From Candidatus Zixiibacteriota bacterium (GTDB lineage Bacteria; Zixibacteria; MSB-5A5; GN15; PGXB01), in assembly GCA_900498245.1 (NCBI GenBank), contig LS998015.1, positions 526 through 47,142 on the forward strand: 46,617 nt of DNA, given 5' to 3'. The notes under the pieces are model-generated. The model did not search any database. It was not told where the DNA came from and saw only the letters and a list, made by a program, of their open reading frames with translations. Positions 8,330 through 15,026 of the stretch are shown here, piece after piece (position 1 is the stretch's first letter; each line of letters begins with the position of its first letter). The position numbers and the translations under genes are program-made.

Positions 8330-9514
8330 CTACAGGCATATCGGCGCCGGGCCGTGCTTATAGATGAAGTTAATAATATAACTGACATCGAGAATATTGA
8401 GCCCCGCCTTGCCATTGCAGTCGGCCAGGTACGGATTCGGCAGAGCCGGCCCATGCTTATACAGGAAATTGATCAGGTAACTGACATCAAGGATATTGAT
8501 GACACCGTTATTGTTGACATCCCCGCACAACCCCTGAAGAATGGACAGCGTGCCGTCAAAAAGCGCCACCTTGGTCGAGTCCAGTTTTCCGGTCAGCAGG
8601 GAATCGACATGGAAAGAATCGGCCGGCGGCCCCTGGACCTTTTCCCACAACAGGCAATTGCTTCCGTCCCAGGCCTGGCAGACAAACCAACTGGTATCGG
8701 GAACATAATAAGAAATAACCCCGATCGAACTCCCGTCTTGCCGGGAAAAACTGAAATTATCCAGATTATGGGCCTGTATCGCGATCTTTACCGTCCGGTC
8801 CAGAACCGAATCGGGAAGGGGATAAACATCGGCCAGAAGTTTAATGAGCGGCTTGGTTCCATACTGCGGGAAGCCGATTCCTTTATGATAAGGAGGCGGG
8901 GCCGTATTGGCCTGCGCCGTAATTTTTATATCGTACCCGCTCCCGCCCAGCGACCGCGATTGAATATATTCCCATCCCGAAATCAGGGTTCCGGTAGTAT
9001 CGAAATTCCCGGTGTGGACAACTTGAGTGTCGATCACGCGCCAGTCATACCCCGGCACCCAGACCGAATCCAGACAAACCGAGTCGGGTAAATGGTAATT
9101 TGTACAACGATAATACCCCAATTGATAAGAGGAATCAACACAGGTCGACCCCGAATATTGTGTGCAAACCCAGTACCAGGAAGCGATCACGGTATCCAGA
9201 CAGGTGCTCCCATTCCATTGAGTGCATCTGTAATAAGTGGTGTCGATGACCGTATCGATGTTGGTCTGAAAGATCGCCCGGTCCGTCCGGCTCAGTTGGA
9301 GCCATAATTCGAACCCGGCGACCGTGTCGGCATAATTTCTCATATATACCGATATAACCGAATTTTGCGTCCCCGGATAGGCGGTCGTATCGCGAACCTC
9401 AACTTCCAAGTCAGGGTAGATTTGCGCGAACCCCGAGGAAACTCCCGCCAAAAGAAGCAGAATAGCGACGGCAAAAAGCCTGCTGAGCTTTAGGGATCTG
9501 GGACTGAAGGACAT
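8330..9514 (-). CDS. Secreted cohesin-like protein with C-terminal dockerin and Cys-rich inserts
   Basis: About 394 residues. The ATG at 9514 has AGGAGGAAGG directly upstream; an earlier in-frame start at 9532 lacks this. A signal peptide (~1-30, LFAVAILLLLAGVSSGFAQ) is followed by a cohesin-like domain (VEVRDTTAYPGTQNSVISV.., GFELWLQLS). The domain is interrupted by a Tyr/Trp/Cys-rich insert in which the unit W-x-G-S-T-C-x-D recurs (CTQWNGSTCLD, CTQYSGSTCVD, CTNY..SVCLD), with a related CQAWDGSNCL further on. The C terminus is a dockerin with two near-identical halves (GDVNNNGVINILDVSYLI and ADCNGKAGLNILDVSYII), each ending (F)(L/I)YKHGPA. There is no T9SS-type tail, so attachment to the surface would have to occur through the dockerin. 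Binding partner unknown. Confidence 0.85.
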   Translation of the reverse strand: MSFSPRSLKLSRLFAVAILLLLAGVSSGFAQIYPDLEVEVRDTTAYPGTQNSVISVYMRNYADTVAGFELWLQLSRTDRAIFQTNIDTVIDTTYYRCTQWNGSTCLDTVIASWYWVCTQYSGSTCVDSSYQLGYYRCTNYHLPDSVCLDSVWVPGYDWRVIDTQVVHTGNFDTTGTLISGWEYIQSRSLGGSGYDIKITAQANTAPPPYHKGIGFPQYGTKPLIKLLADVYPLPDSVLDRTVKIAIQAHNLDNFSFSRQDGSSIGVISYYVPDTSWFVCQAWDGSNCLLWEKVQGPPADSFHVDSLLTGKLDSTKVALFDGTLSILQGLCGDVNNNGVINILDVSYLINFLYKHGPALPNPYLADCNGKAGLNILDVSYIINFIYKHGPAPICL

Positions 9515-10061
9515 TCCTTCCTCCTGAAACAAAAATGTTTTAAGAAATTAGGCTATCCCTTAGCTAATAACAATAACTCTTAACCTCTAGGATTTAACCG
9601 GATAAACCGGCAAACATAGCCATGATGATTTATTACCATCTATCGGCTTTTTTGTCCTTTTTTTCAGCGATGCCTCTTTATCCGACAGCACTGATATATG
9701 TCAATTTCTTTTCTTTTAAGCGGCCCCCCACAGCCGACTTAAAACAGGAGTATTTTTGCTTTAGCAATATGCTTCAGGGTTCTTGCAGACCTTTTAGTTT
9801 ACCTTAATTCTTCAACTAAATAAGGTTATTTTGCGGACACTTTACCTATCATCCGACAGAATATATACAGAAGGGCGAATTCTGTCAATAGAAAATTTCC
9901 TTTTGTTCCCAATATTTTTCCCCCGCAACCGGCTTCTGTCCATTTCTCGATCAGCCTCTTCCCGCAATCCCGGGTCGGTTTTGCCCGAAATTAAATGTTG
10001 CCAGATCTCCCAATATTTTTTACATAGTTCTTCTAAATCACGGACAAGAGAGGTTATCGAT
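9515..10061. other. Divergent gene-free stretch
   Basis: AT-rich spacer between the minus-strand surface protein gene and the plus-strand hydrolase-like gene. One plausible minus-strand promoter (9677-9704) was found. A plus-strand reading frame is open upstream of 10062, but it has no ribosome site and its sequence looks non-coding. Nothing else is evident. Confidence 0.5.
9677..9704 (-). promoter_or_regulatory. Predicted sigma-70-type promoter for the 8330-9514 gene
   Basis: On the minus strand TTGACA (9704-9699) is followed after 16 bases by GATAAA (9682-9677). The -35 is perfect and the -10 matches 4 of 6. The expected transcript would have a leader of about 155 bases. Confidence 0.42.
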
Positions 10062-10982
10062 ATGGCCAAATTGATGAGCAAGAAGACCAGGGAAATCGTC
10101 CAGACCACCGCCGTCATTGTTATCGTCGTGGTCCTCATTTTTTTCTACGGAGTCTATCCCATCATGACCGTCCCCGGCGCCGTCGGACGACCCGATCGGG
10201 ATAAATTCAAGGACCCCGCCTTCCAGTTACCCAACGACCCTTCGATTTTTGTCGAACACGGTCTCAAGCCGGATACTTTTACGGTGGAGGCCAATGATAA
10301 CGTAAAACTGGCCGCACTCTACTTTTTCCCGGATACCTCCCAAGCCCGCCCTCTCCGCGGCACGGTCATCCTGGTCCCGGCCGCCGATACTGATCGAACT
10401 TCTTTGATCGACTACCCGGCGCCGCTTCTCGATTCCGGGCTGGCGGTCGTAACTTATGACCAGCGCGCTTCCGGACTTTCCGGCGGGGCCTATCATATGG
10501 CCGGAACCATTGAGGCGGATGACCTCACGGAGGTTATCGCGCACCTTTCAATTCACGGTCTCTTTCATCCCCCGCTCGCGGTGGCCGGATTCGGCCTGGG
10601 CGGAGACGCCGTCATCAATGCCGCCCGGACTGAAAAGAGAATTGCGAGCGTAGTGGCGGTCGATCCCAACCTGACCGCGACCAAATATATTGAAAGAATT
10701 ATAAAGAAAGGCGGACTCCTCCCCATCCCCTTTTCGAAAGCGACCTATTTCTGGTGGTACACCAAATTTTCCAGTTATCCCGGGGAACGAACCTCGGTCG
10801 ACCAGATTCTTCCCCTGGAAACCCCGACCCTTCTTCTGGAGTCCCCGGGTTTATTAGATTCTCCCGAAGTCAAGAAACTGGTACAGATTTCCAACGGGCT
10901 GGTAAATGTCTCCACCACCCCCGCTGACGGAGAGGTCCTTAAGAATGATGTTGTCAAGGCGTTACTTCAGAATATTAGGTAA
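10062..10982 (+). CDS. Membrane-anchored alpha/beta-hydrolase-fold protein lacking the usual nucleophile Ser
   Basis: A 306-residue protein with one N-terminal transmembrane segment (~14-33), so it is probably anchored with the domain outside the cytoplasm. The rest resembles alpha/beta hydrolases of the lysophospholipase/dienelactone type: the strand GTVILVPAAD (~100-109), then YDQRASGLSGG (~132-142, matching the family DxRGxGxSGG), then the nucleophile-elbow region. The elbow reads GFGLGG (176-181), so the expected G-x-S-x-G has Gly in place of Ser. A catalytic acid/base pair cannot be assigned with confidence. It may therefore be a non-catalytic member or use another residue. The ATG at 10062 with AGAGAGG about 9 bases upstream is preferred to far-upstream starts. 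It stands alone, with a weak hairpin after it. Substrate unknown. Confidence 0.75.
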   Translation: MAKLMSKKTREIVQTTAVIVIVVVLIFFYGVYPIMTVPGAVGRPDRDKFKDPAFQLPNDPSIFVEHGLKPDTFTVEANDNVKLAALYFFPDTSQARPLRGTVILVPAADTDRTSLIDYPAPLLDSGLAVVTYDQRASGLSGGAYHMAGTIEADDLTEVIAHLSIHGLFHPPLAVAGFGLGGDAVINAARTEKRIASVVAVDPNLTATKYIERIIKKGGLLPIPFSKATYFWWYTKFSSYPGERTSVDQILPLETPTLLLESPGLLDSPEVKKLVQISNGLVNVSTTPADGEVLKNDVVKALLQNIR

Positions 10983-11013
10983 GGCCATAGTTAGGGAAAT
11001 GAATCGGGGAACC

Positions 11014-11036
11014 GGGCGGTAACCGCCTGATTTTCG
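11014..11036 (+). terminator. Weak intrinsic terminator after the hydrolase-like gene
   Basis: GGCGG (11015-11019), loop TAA, CCGCC (11023-11027), followed by TGATTTTC. The stem is short, so termination may be partial. Confidence 0.4.
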
Positions 11037-11063
11037 TTGCTGAAAAATCCGATCAAATTGATT

Positions 11064-11096
11064 ACATTTTTTCTTGACATTGACGAAAATAAATGT
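11064..11096 (+). promoter_or_regulatory. Possible regulator-binding inverted repeat over the Rrf2 promoter
   Basis: ACATTT (11064-11069) and AAATGT (11091-11096) are inverted copies that bracket the -35 box and spacer and just touch the -10 box. The position would suit autoregulation by the Rrf2 protein encoded next. The half-sites are short and AT-rich, so this is only a candidate. Confidence 0.25.
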
Positions 11097-11101
11097 ATAA
11101 T
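11074..11101 (+). promoter_or_regulatory. Consensus sigma-70-type promoter for the Rrf2 gene
   Basis: TTGACA (11074-11079), a 16-base spacer, and TATAAT (11096-11101): both hexamers are perfect. Transcription would start near 11108, about 29 bases before the ATG. It may also serve the NO-reductase genes downstream. Confidence 0.75.
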
Positions 11102-11136
11102 AGATGAGTAAATGGTCATATAATCGGATATAAGAA

Positions 11137-11553
11137 ATGATTTATTCGCCTACTGCCCAACATGCCCTGCGGGCCCTGATTTATCTGGCCCGCCAGACGG
11201 AACGAATACCGATCCGGGTTTCGCAAATCGCCCAGGCCGAAAATATCCCGCGGCAATTCTTGTCCAAGATTCTCCATAACCTGAAAAACAAAAGGCTGGT
11301 CATCGCCACCAAAGGCCCCGGTGGCGGATTTACTCTCGCCCGCCCGGCCAAAGAAATCTCCATTATGGATATTGTCGAAGCGGTCGATGGGACTCAGGAT
11401 TTCGATAGGAAATGTATCCTCGGCCTGCAGGAGTGCAATGATAAAGCGCCCTGCGCCCTGCACAACCATTGGAAATCACTCCGCGATCAGTTCTCCAAAT
11501 CGATCGGGGCTATGACGCTCGATGCGGCGGTAAGGTCCCTGAAAAGTAAGTAA
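11137..11553 (+). CDS. Rrf2-family transcriptional regulator (NsrR/IscR-like)
   Basis: A 138-residue DNA-binding protein. The N-terminal winged helix (~1-65) has the family signature YSPTAQHALRALIYLA and the wing KGPGGGFTLAR. Three Cys follow at 93, 100 and 106 (C-x6-C-x5-C), the arrangement that holds an Fe-S cluster in NsrR (NO sensor) and IscR. It is followed by the DUF6448, hemerythrin-like, norC and norB genes on the same strand, which makes an NsrR-like role in NO sensing the best inference. A consensus promoter lies upstream, and an IscR-like palindrome sits between this gene and the next (11593-11618). Binding of a cluster and response to NO cannot be shown from sequence alone. Confidence 0.9.
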   Translation: MIYSPTAQHALRALIYLARQTERIPIRVSQIAQAENIPRQFLSKILHNLKNKRLVIATKGPGGGFTLARPAKEISIMDIVEAVDGTQDFDRKCILGLQECNDKAPCALHNHWKSLRDQFSKSIGAMTLDAAVRSLKSK

Positions 11554-11592
11554 AAAGGAGTTACTCATGAAACCTGTCTTCTATGCTAACAA

Positions 11593-11618
11593 AATACCTG
11601 ATTATAGGGTCAGGTATT
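11593..11618 (+). promoter_or_regulatory. Perfect inverted repeat, candidate Rrf2 (IscR-like) operator
   Basis: AATACCTGA (11593-11601) and TCAGGTATT (11610-11618) are exact inverted copies separated by 8 bases. The arms fit the outer halves of the E. coli IscR type 1 motif (ATASYYGA...TCRRSTAT), although the centre is one base shorter and does not match. The site lies in the leader of the DUF6448-norB genes, 24 bp before the ATG and right after the gene for an Rrf2 regulator. As RNA it could also form a 9-bp hairpin. Confidence 0.55.
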
Positions 11619-11641
11619 CATATTATTTGAGGAGGTCATAT

Positions 11642-12274
11642 ATGTTATCCCGAATTAATCTTGTCAGGCTGGGGACCCTGATTCTTTTTTCACTTGCCTT
11701 TCTGGCCGCGACAGCGCCGCCGGTTCGAGCTCATTGTGATACCATGGACGGGCCCGTCATCAAGGACGCCCGGACTGCTTTGGAAAGCGGCGATATCACC
11801 CCCGTCCTGAAATGGGTCAAGGCAGATGCGGAAGGGGAAATTCAAACCGCCTTCGCCGAAGCCCGAAATGTCCGCGTTCTCAATGAAACCGCCCGCGTCA
11901 TGGCCGACCGCTATTTCTTTGAAACACTGGTCAGAATTCACCGGGAAGGTGAGGGTGCCCCTTACACCGGATTGAAGCCCGCCGGATCGGATCTTCCTTT
12001 GTCCGTAGTCGAAGCGGACCGCTCCCTGGAAACCGGTTCTGATTCAACCCTGCAGGCGCTTTTACGGCAGTCCCTTCTGACCGGTCTGCATAAACGCTAT
12101 CTTGAAGCCCTCGAAAAAAGCCGCCACGCCTCTGAATCGGTTGCCTCCGGCCGGGAATATGTAGAATCCTATGTACAATTTGTCCATTACGTGGAACGAC
12201 TTTACTTGGACGCCTCGAGCGATCCGGGACACGGCCGGGAAGCCGGGCCGGATCACGGTGGGCATGACCAATGA
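11642..12274 (+). CDS. DUF6448 family secreted protein
   Basis: About 210 residues. The ATG at 11642 has GAGGAGGT 6 bases upstream and gives a signal peptide (RLGTLILFSLAFLAATAPPVRA) cleaved just before HCDTMDGPV, the conserved start of the mature DUF6448 protein. A second ATG at 11567 with AAGGAG is possible but would extend the signal peptide by 25 residues across the palindrome. The mature chain is mostly helical and ends in a His/Asp/Gly-rich tail (GHGREAGPDHGGHD) that could bind metal. Its stop overlaps an ATG of the hemerythrin gene (ATGA at 12271). Family function is unknown; the position between an Rrf2 regulator and NO reductase suggests a periplasmic role in NO or metal handling. 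Confidence 0.8.
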   Translation: MLSRINLVRLGTLILFSLAFLAATAPPVRAHCDTMDGPVIKDARTALESGDITPVLKWVKADAEGEIQTAFAEARNVRVLNETARVMADRYFFETLVRIHREGEGAPYTGLKPAGSDLPLSVVEADRSLETGSDSTLQALLRQSLLTGLHKRYLEALEKSRHASESVASGREYVESYVQFVHYVERLYLDASSDPGHGREAGPDHGGHDQ

Positions 12275-12306
12275 TTGAATCAAAACCAGTCAAGATTGGA
12301 GCCAAT

Positions 12307-12888
12307 ATGAAAGCGATTGAAATGCTGAAAAATGAACACCGCCTGATAGAAAAGGTTTTGGCGGCTCTTGAGTATTATATCGGGGCAATCGATAAGGGAG
12401 AAGAGATTGATCGGCGTGACCTCGCGAAATTCACCGCCTTCATCCGCACTTTTGCCGATTCCTGTCACCACGGCAAAGAAGAAGGAATTCTCTTCGCCGA
12501 AATGATCGAACGCGGCTTCTCCCGGGAGCAGGGGCCGGTGGCGGTCATGCTTATGGAGCATAATGAGGGCCGGCGGCTCATAAGCCGGCTTAATGCTCTG
12601 GCGGACAAAAAAGAACCGTGGGCCGAAAATGATCGCCAGGAAATATCCCGCACCGCTACAGAGTATATCGATCTTCTGCGCCGTCATATCATGAAGGAGG
12701 ATAATATCCTCTACCCCGCCGCCGAGCAGAATATTCCGCCCGAAATCATGACCGCCATGTATGACCGCTTTGAGAGGTTTGAAGAAGAAGAAACCGGAGT
12801 CGGAGAGCACGAGAAATTTCATCGGATGGCCGAAGAACTGGTGCGCAGGTACTCGCCCGGCGCTTCCCCTGCTAATCATCATCATTGA
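12307..12888 (+). CDS. Hemerythrin-like (HHE) domain protein
   Basis: A four-helix di-iron protein of 193 residues. Metal-binding His/Glu appear in the expected order: NEHRLIEKVL (helix 1), CHHGKEEGILF (helix 2), LMEHNEGRRLI (helix 3) and RRHIMKEDNILYP (helix 4). Members of this family bind O2 or NO or take part in repair of iron proteins under nitrosative stress. The start MKAIEMLKNEHR at 12307 matches family starts and has TTGGAG upstream; an ATG at 12271 overlapping the DUF6448 stop is the alternative. It ends with a His-rich tail (NHHH). Encoded directly before norC and norB, so it is probably part of an NO-protection operon. Confidence 0.9.
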   Translation: MKAIEMLKNEHRLIEKVLAALEYYIGAIDKGEEIDRRDLAKFTAFIRTFADSCHHGKEEGILFAEMIERGFSREQGPVAVMLMEHNEGRRLISRLNALADKKEPWAENDRQEISRTATEYIDLLRRHIMKEDNILYPAAEQNIPPEIMTAMYDRFERFEEEETGVGEHEKFHRMAEELVRRYSPGASPANHHH

Positions 12889-12906
12889 TAGAATATGAGG
12901 TCTAAA

Positions 12907-13617
12907 ATGTCAACCAAAACCGCCAAATGGATCTTTTATGCCGGGACTCTTTCCTCGGCTCTCCTTTTTCTGATACTCACTTTCGACACCCATCGTCAGG
13001 TCGCCGCTCTAACGCACGCCGACCGGCTTTCCGATGAGGTTGTGGCCGGGAAACATGTCTTTCAGAAATATAATTGCAACGATTGCCATACCATTCTCGG
13101 CTTCGGAGGATACTACGCCCCTGATTTGACCCGGGTCTACAGCCGCCGGGGAGAGAAATATATTCGCGGCATTATCACTCAACCGGAACTGACTCTGGCC
13201 AATTCCTTCCGCAAAATGCCGCACCAGAACGTCTCCCCCGAGGAAATTGATAAATTGCTTGCCTTCTTCCAATGGGTCGACGGCATCGACAACAATAACT
13301 GGCCCCCGCAGGACGAAAAGAGTCGCCGTTCCTCCGAAACCGCGCGTCTTATGGGCGGGACCGATTTATCCCCTGGAGCCGCTTTATTCAAAAGCAACAA
13401 CTGTATCACCTGCCACAAAATCGGCGGTGTGGGAGGTGATGCCGGCCCGGCGCTCGATGCTATCGGCTCACGGCTGGACAGAACCGCCATTCGCAAACAG
13501 ATTACCGATCCCCAATCCCTCAGGGCCAATTCCGACATGCCGGCCTACCCGGATCTTTCTGCGGGCGACCTGAAGGCCTTGGTCGATTTTCTCGTCAAGC
13601 AGAAAGGAGATAACTAA
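12907..13617 (+). CDS. norC: Nitric oxide reductase cytochrome c subunit with an extra haem domain
   Basis: A 236-residue protein that passes electrons to NorB. One N-terminal membrane anchor (~8-26) is followed by the NorC-type haem c domain (CNDCH at 57-61, then ILGFGGYYAPDLTRVY as in NorC, with the probable Met ligand in FRKMPHQ). A second cytochrome c domain carries CITCH at 166-170 and a possible Met ligand in SDMPAYP. Standard NorC has about 150 residues and one haem, so this is a two-haem form. The ATG at 12907 with GAGG upstream is chosen over 12895. The stop TAA shares its last A with the ATG of norB, so the two are probably translationally coupled. Confidence 0.92.
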   Translation: MSTKTAKWIFYAGTLSSALLFLILTFDTHRQVAALTHADRLSDEVVAGKHVFQKYNCNDCHTILGFGGYYAPDLTRVYSRRGEKYIRGIITQPELTLANSFRKMPHQNVSPEEIDKLLAFFQWVDGIDNNNWPPQDEKSRRSSETARLMGGTDLSPGAALFKSNNCITCHKIGGVGGDAGPALDAIGSRLDRTAIRKQITDPQSLRANSDMPAYPDLSAGDLKALVDFLVKQKGDN

Positions 13618-14951
13618 TGACTCCCTATAAATCACAACGGGTCGCCTATCCTTATTTTGTCATCGCCTTGCTACTGTTCGGCCTTCAGGTAATCATGGGA
13701 CTCTGGCTGGCCATAAATTATGCCTTTACCCTTCCTCAGAGTCTGGTTGACATTTTCCCCTTTGCCACGGCCCGCGCCTTTCATACCAATCTGCTTGTCC
13801 TGTGGATGTTGCTTGGATTTATGGGCGGAACATATTTCATGGTTCCCGAAGAAAGCAAATCGGAATTGTTCAGCACCAAACTTGCCTATATCCAATTAAT
13901 TCTACTGGTCGGGACCGGTGTCGCCGCTTTGACCGGCTTCTTGTTCGGCTGGACCAAAGGGAGACCCCTGCTCGAGATTCCTTTCCCTCTCAATTTCCTG
14001 ATCGTCGTGGGAGCCTTGATCTTCCTCTTCAATGTCGGTATGACTCTGTATCGGGCCAAAAATTGGACCATGATCCAGGGGACCCTTCTCGGCGGCCTGG
14101 TCATGCTGGCTCTTCTGTATTTATTCGGCATCCCCTTTTATAAAAATCTGGCCATCGACTGGTACTACTGGTGGTGGGTCATTCATCTCTGGGTCGAAGG
14201 GGCCTGGGAACTGGTGACCGGGGCCATCATAGCCTGGATATTGATGCGGATAACCGGAGTCCCGCGGGCCACTGTCGAAAAATGGCTTTATGTCGAAATC
14301 GGCCTTTTCTTGTTTACCGGAATTGTCGGAACCGGACATCACTACTATTGGATCGGGGCCCCCCATTATTGGCTCTGGATTGGTGGTATTTTCAGCGCTC
14401 TCGAGCCACTGCCGATTATCCTCATGGTCTGGGATACTTTCCGCCATGTCAGGGAACGAAAAGAGAAAGTGACTCATCCGGTCGTTTGGACCCTGGCCAT
14501 CGGCTGCTCCGTCTATCATCTTATCGGAGCCGGCGTCTGGGGTTTTGTTCATACTCTCCCGCAAATAAATTATTATACCCACGGGAGTCAGGTCACCGTT
14601 TCCCACGGTCATATGGCCTTTTTCGGCGCCTACGCTCTTCTGAATCTGACTATTTTCTATTACGCTTTTCCGCGCCTTAAGGGGATCGATGGTTTCCAGC
14701 AGAATTTGGGTAAAATCGGCTTCTGGACGACCAGCATTGCTATGTTCGCCCTGGGACTGGCATTTGGTGTCGCCGGTGTTTTGCAATCTTATCTGGAGCG
14801 GGTTTTGGGCCTTGGCTTTATGACCGCCCAGGCACAGATGCAACTATGGTTCAAAATCGCGATCGGAAGCGGACTCGTCTTCCTGGCCGGAGTTATCATC
14901 ATCATTTATGACCTCTTAAGCATGAAGTCTACACCGAAGATCGCATCTTGA
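13617..14951 (+). CDS. norB: Nitric oxide reductase large subunit
   Basis: A 444-residue, ~12-helix member of the haem-copper oxidase superfamily, reducing NO to N2O at the membrane with electrons from the preceding NorC. Expected active-site residues are present: low-spin haem ligand His56 (AFHTNLL); FeB ligands His190 (HLWVEGAWE), His241 and His242 (TGHHYYWIG); the cNOR glutamates Glu194 and Glu198; Glu263 (SALEPLPI); and haem ligands His330 and His332 (VSHGHMAFFGAY). The length suits cNOR-type NorB, not the quinol form, which carries a long N-terminal extension. No norD/norQ-type genes lie nearby, although a MoxR ATPase is encoded about 5 kb away. A terminator follows. Confidence 0.96.
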   Translation: MTPYKSQRVAYPYFVIALLLFGLQVIMGLWLAINYAFTLPQSLVDIFPFATARAFHTNLLVLWMLLGFMGGTYFMVPEESKSELFSTKLAYIQLILLVGTGVAALTGFLFGWTKGRPLLEIPFPLNFLIVVGALIFLFNVGMTLYRAKNWTMIQGTLLGGLVMLALLYLFGIPFYKNLAIDWYYWWWVIHLWVEGAWELVTGAIIAWILMRITGVPRATVEKWLYVEIGLFLFTGIVGTGHHYYWIGAPHYWLWIGGIFSALEPLPIILMVWDTFRHVRERKEKVTHPVVWTLAIGCSVYHLIGAGVWGFVHTLPQINYYTHGSQVTVSHGHMAFFGAYALLNLTIFYYAFPRLKGIDGFQQNLGKIGFWTTSIAMFALGLAFGVAGVLQSYLERVLGLGFMTAQAQMQLWFKIAIGSGLVFLAGVIIIIYDLLSMKSTPKIAS

Positions 14952-14972
14952 AGGCAGCAATGACACTATTAG

Positions 14973-15004
14973 AAAGGGCCGGCTTCGACCGGCCCTTTTA
15001 ATTT
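14973..15004. terminator. Bidirectional intrinsic terminator between norB and the DUF5686 gene
   Basis: AAAGGGCCGG (14973-14982), loop CTTCGA, CCGGCCCTTT (14989-14998), followed by TAATTT. A-runs and T-runs flank both sides, so it can stop norB transcripts (plus) and the convergent 15027-17402 transcripts (minus). Confidence 0.85.
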
Positions 15005-15026
15005 GCCCAATAATCGGATTCCCGGC

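Noticed and set aside
9831-10061. Upstream extension of the hydrolase-like gene
   Set aside because: The 77 extra residues look non-coding and lack a ribosome site; the ATG at 10062 has AGAGAGG and precedes the transmembrane segment.
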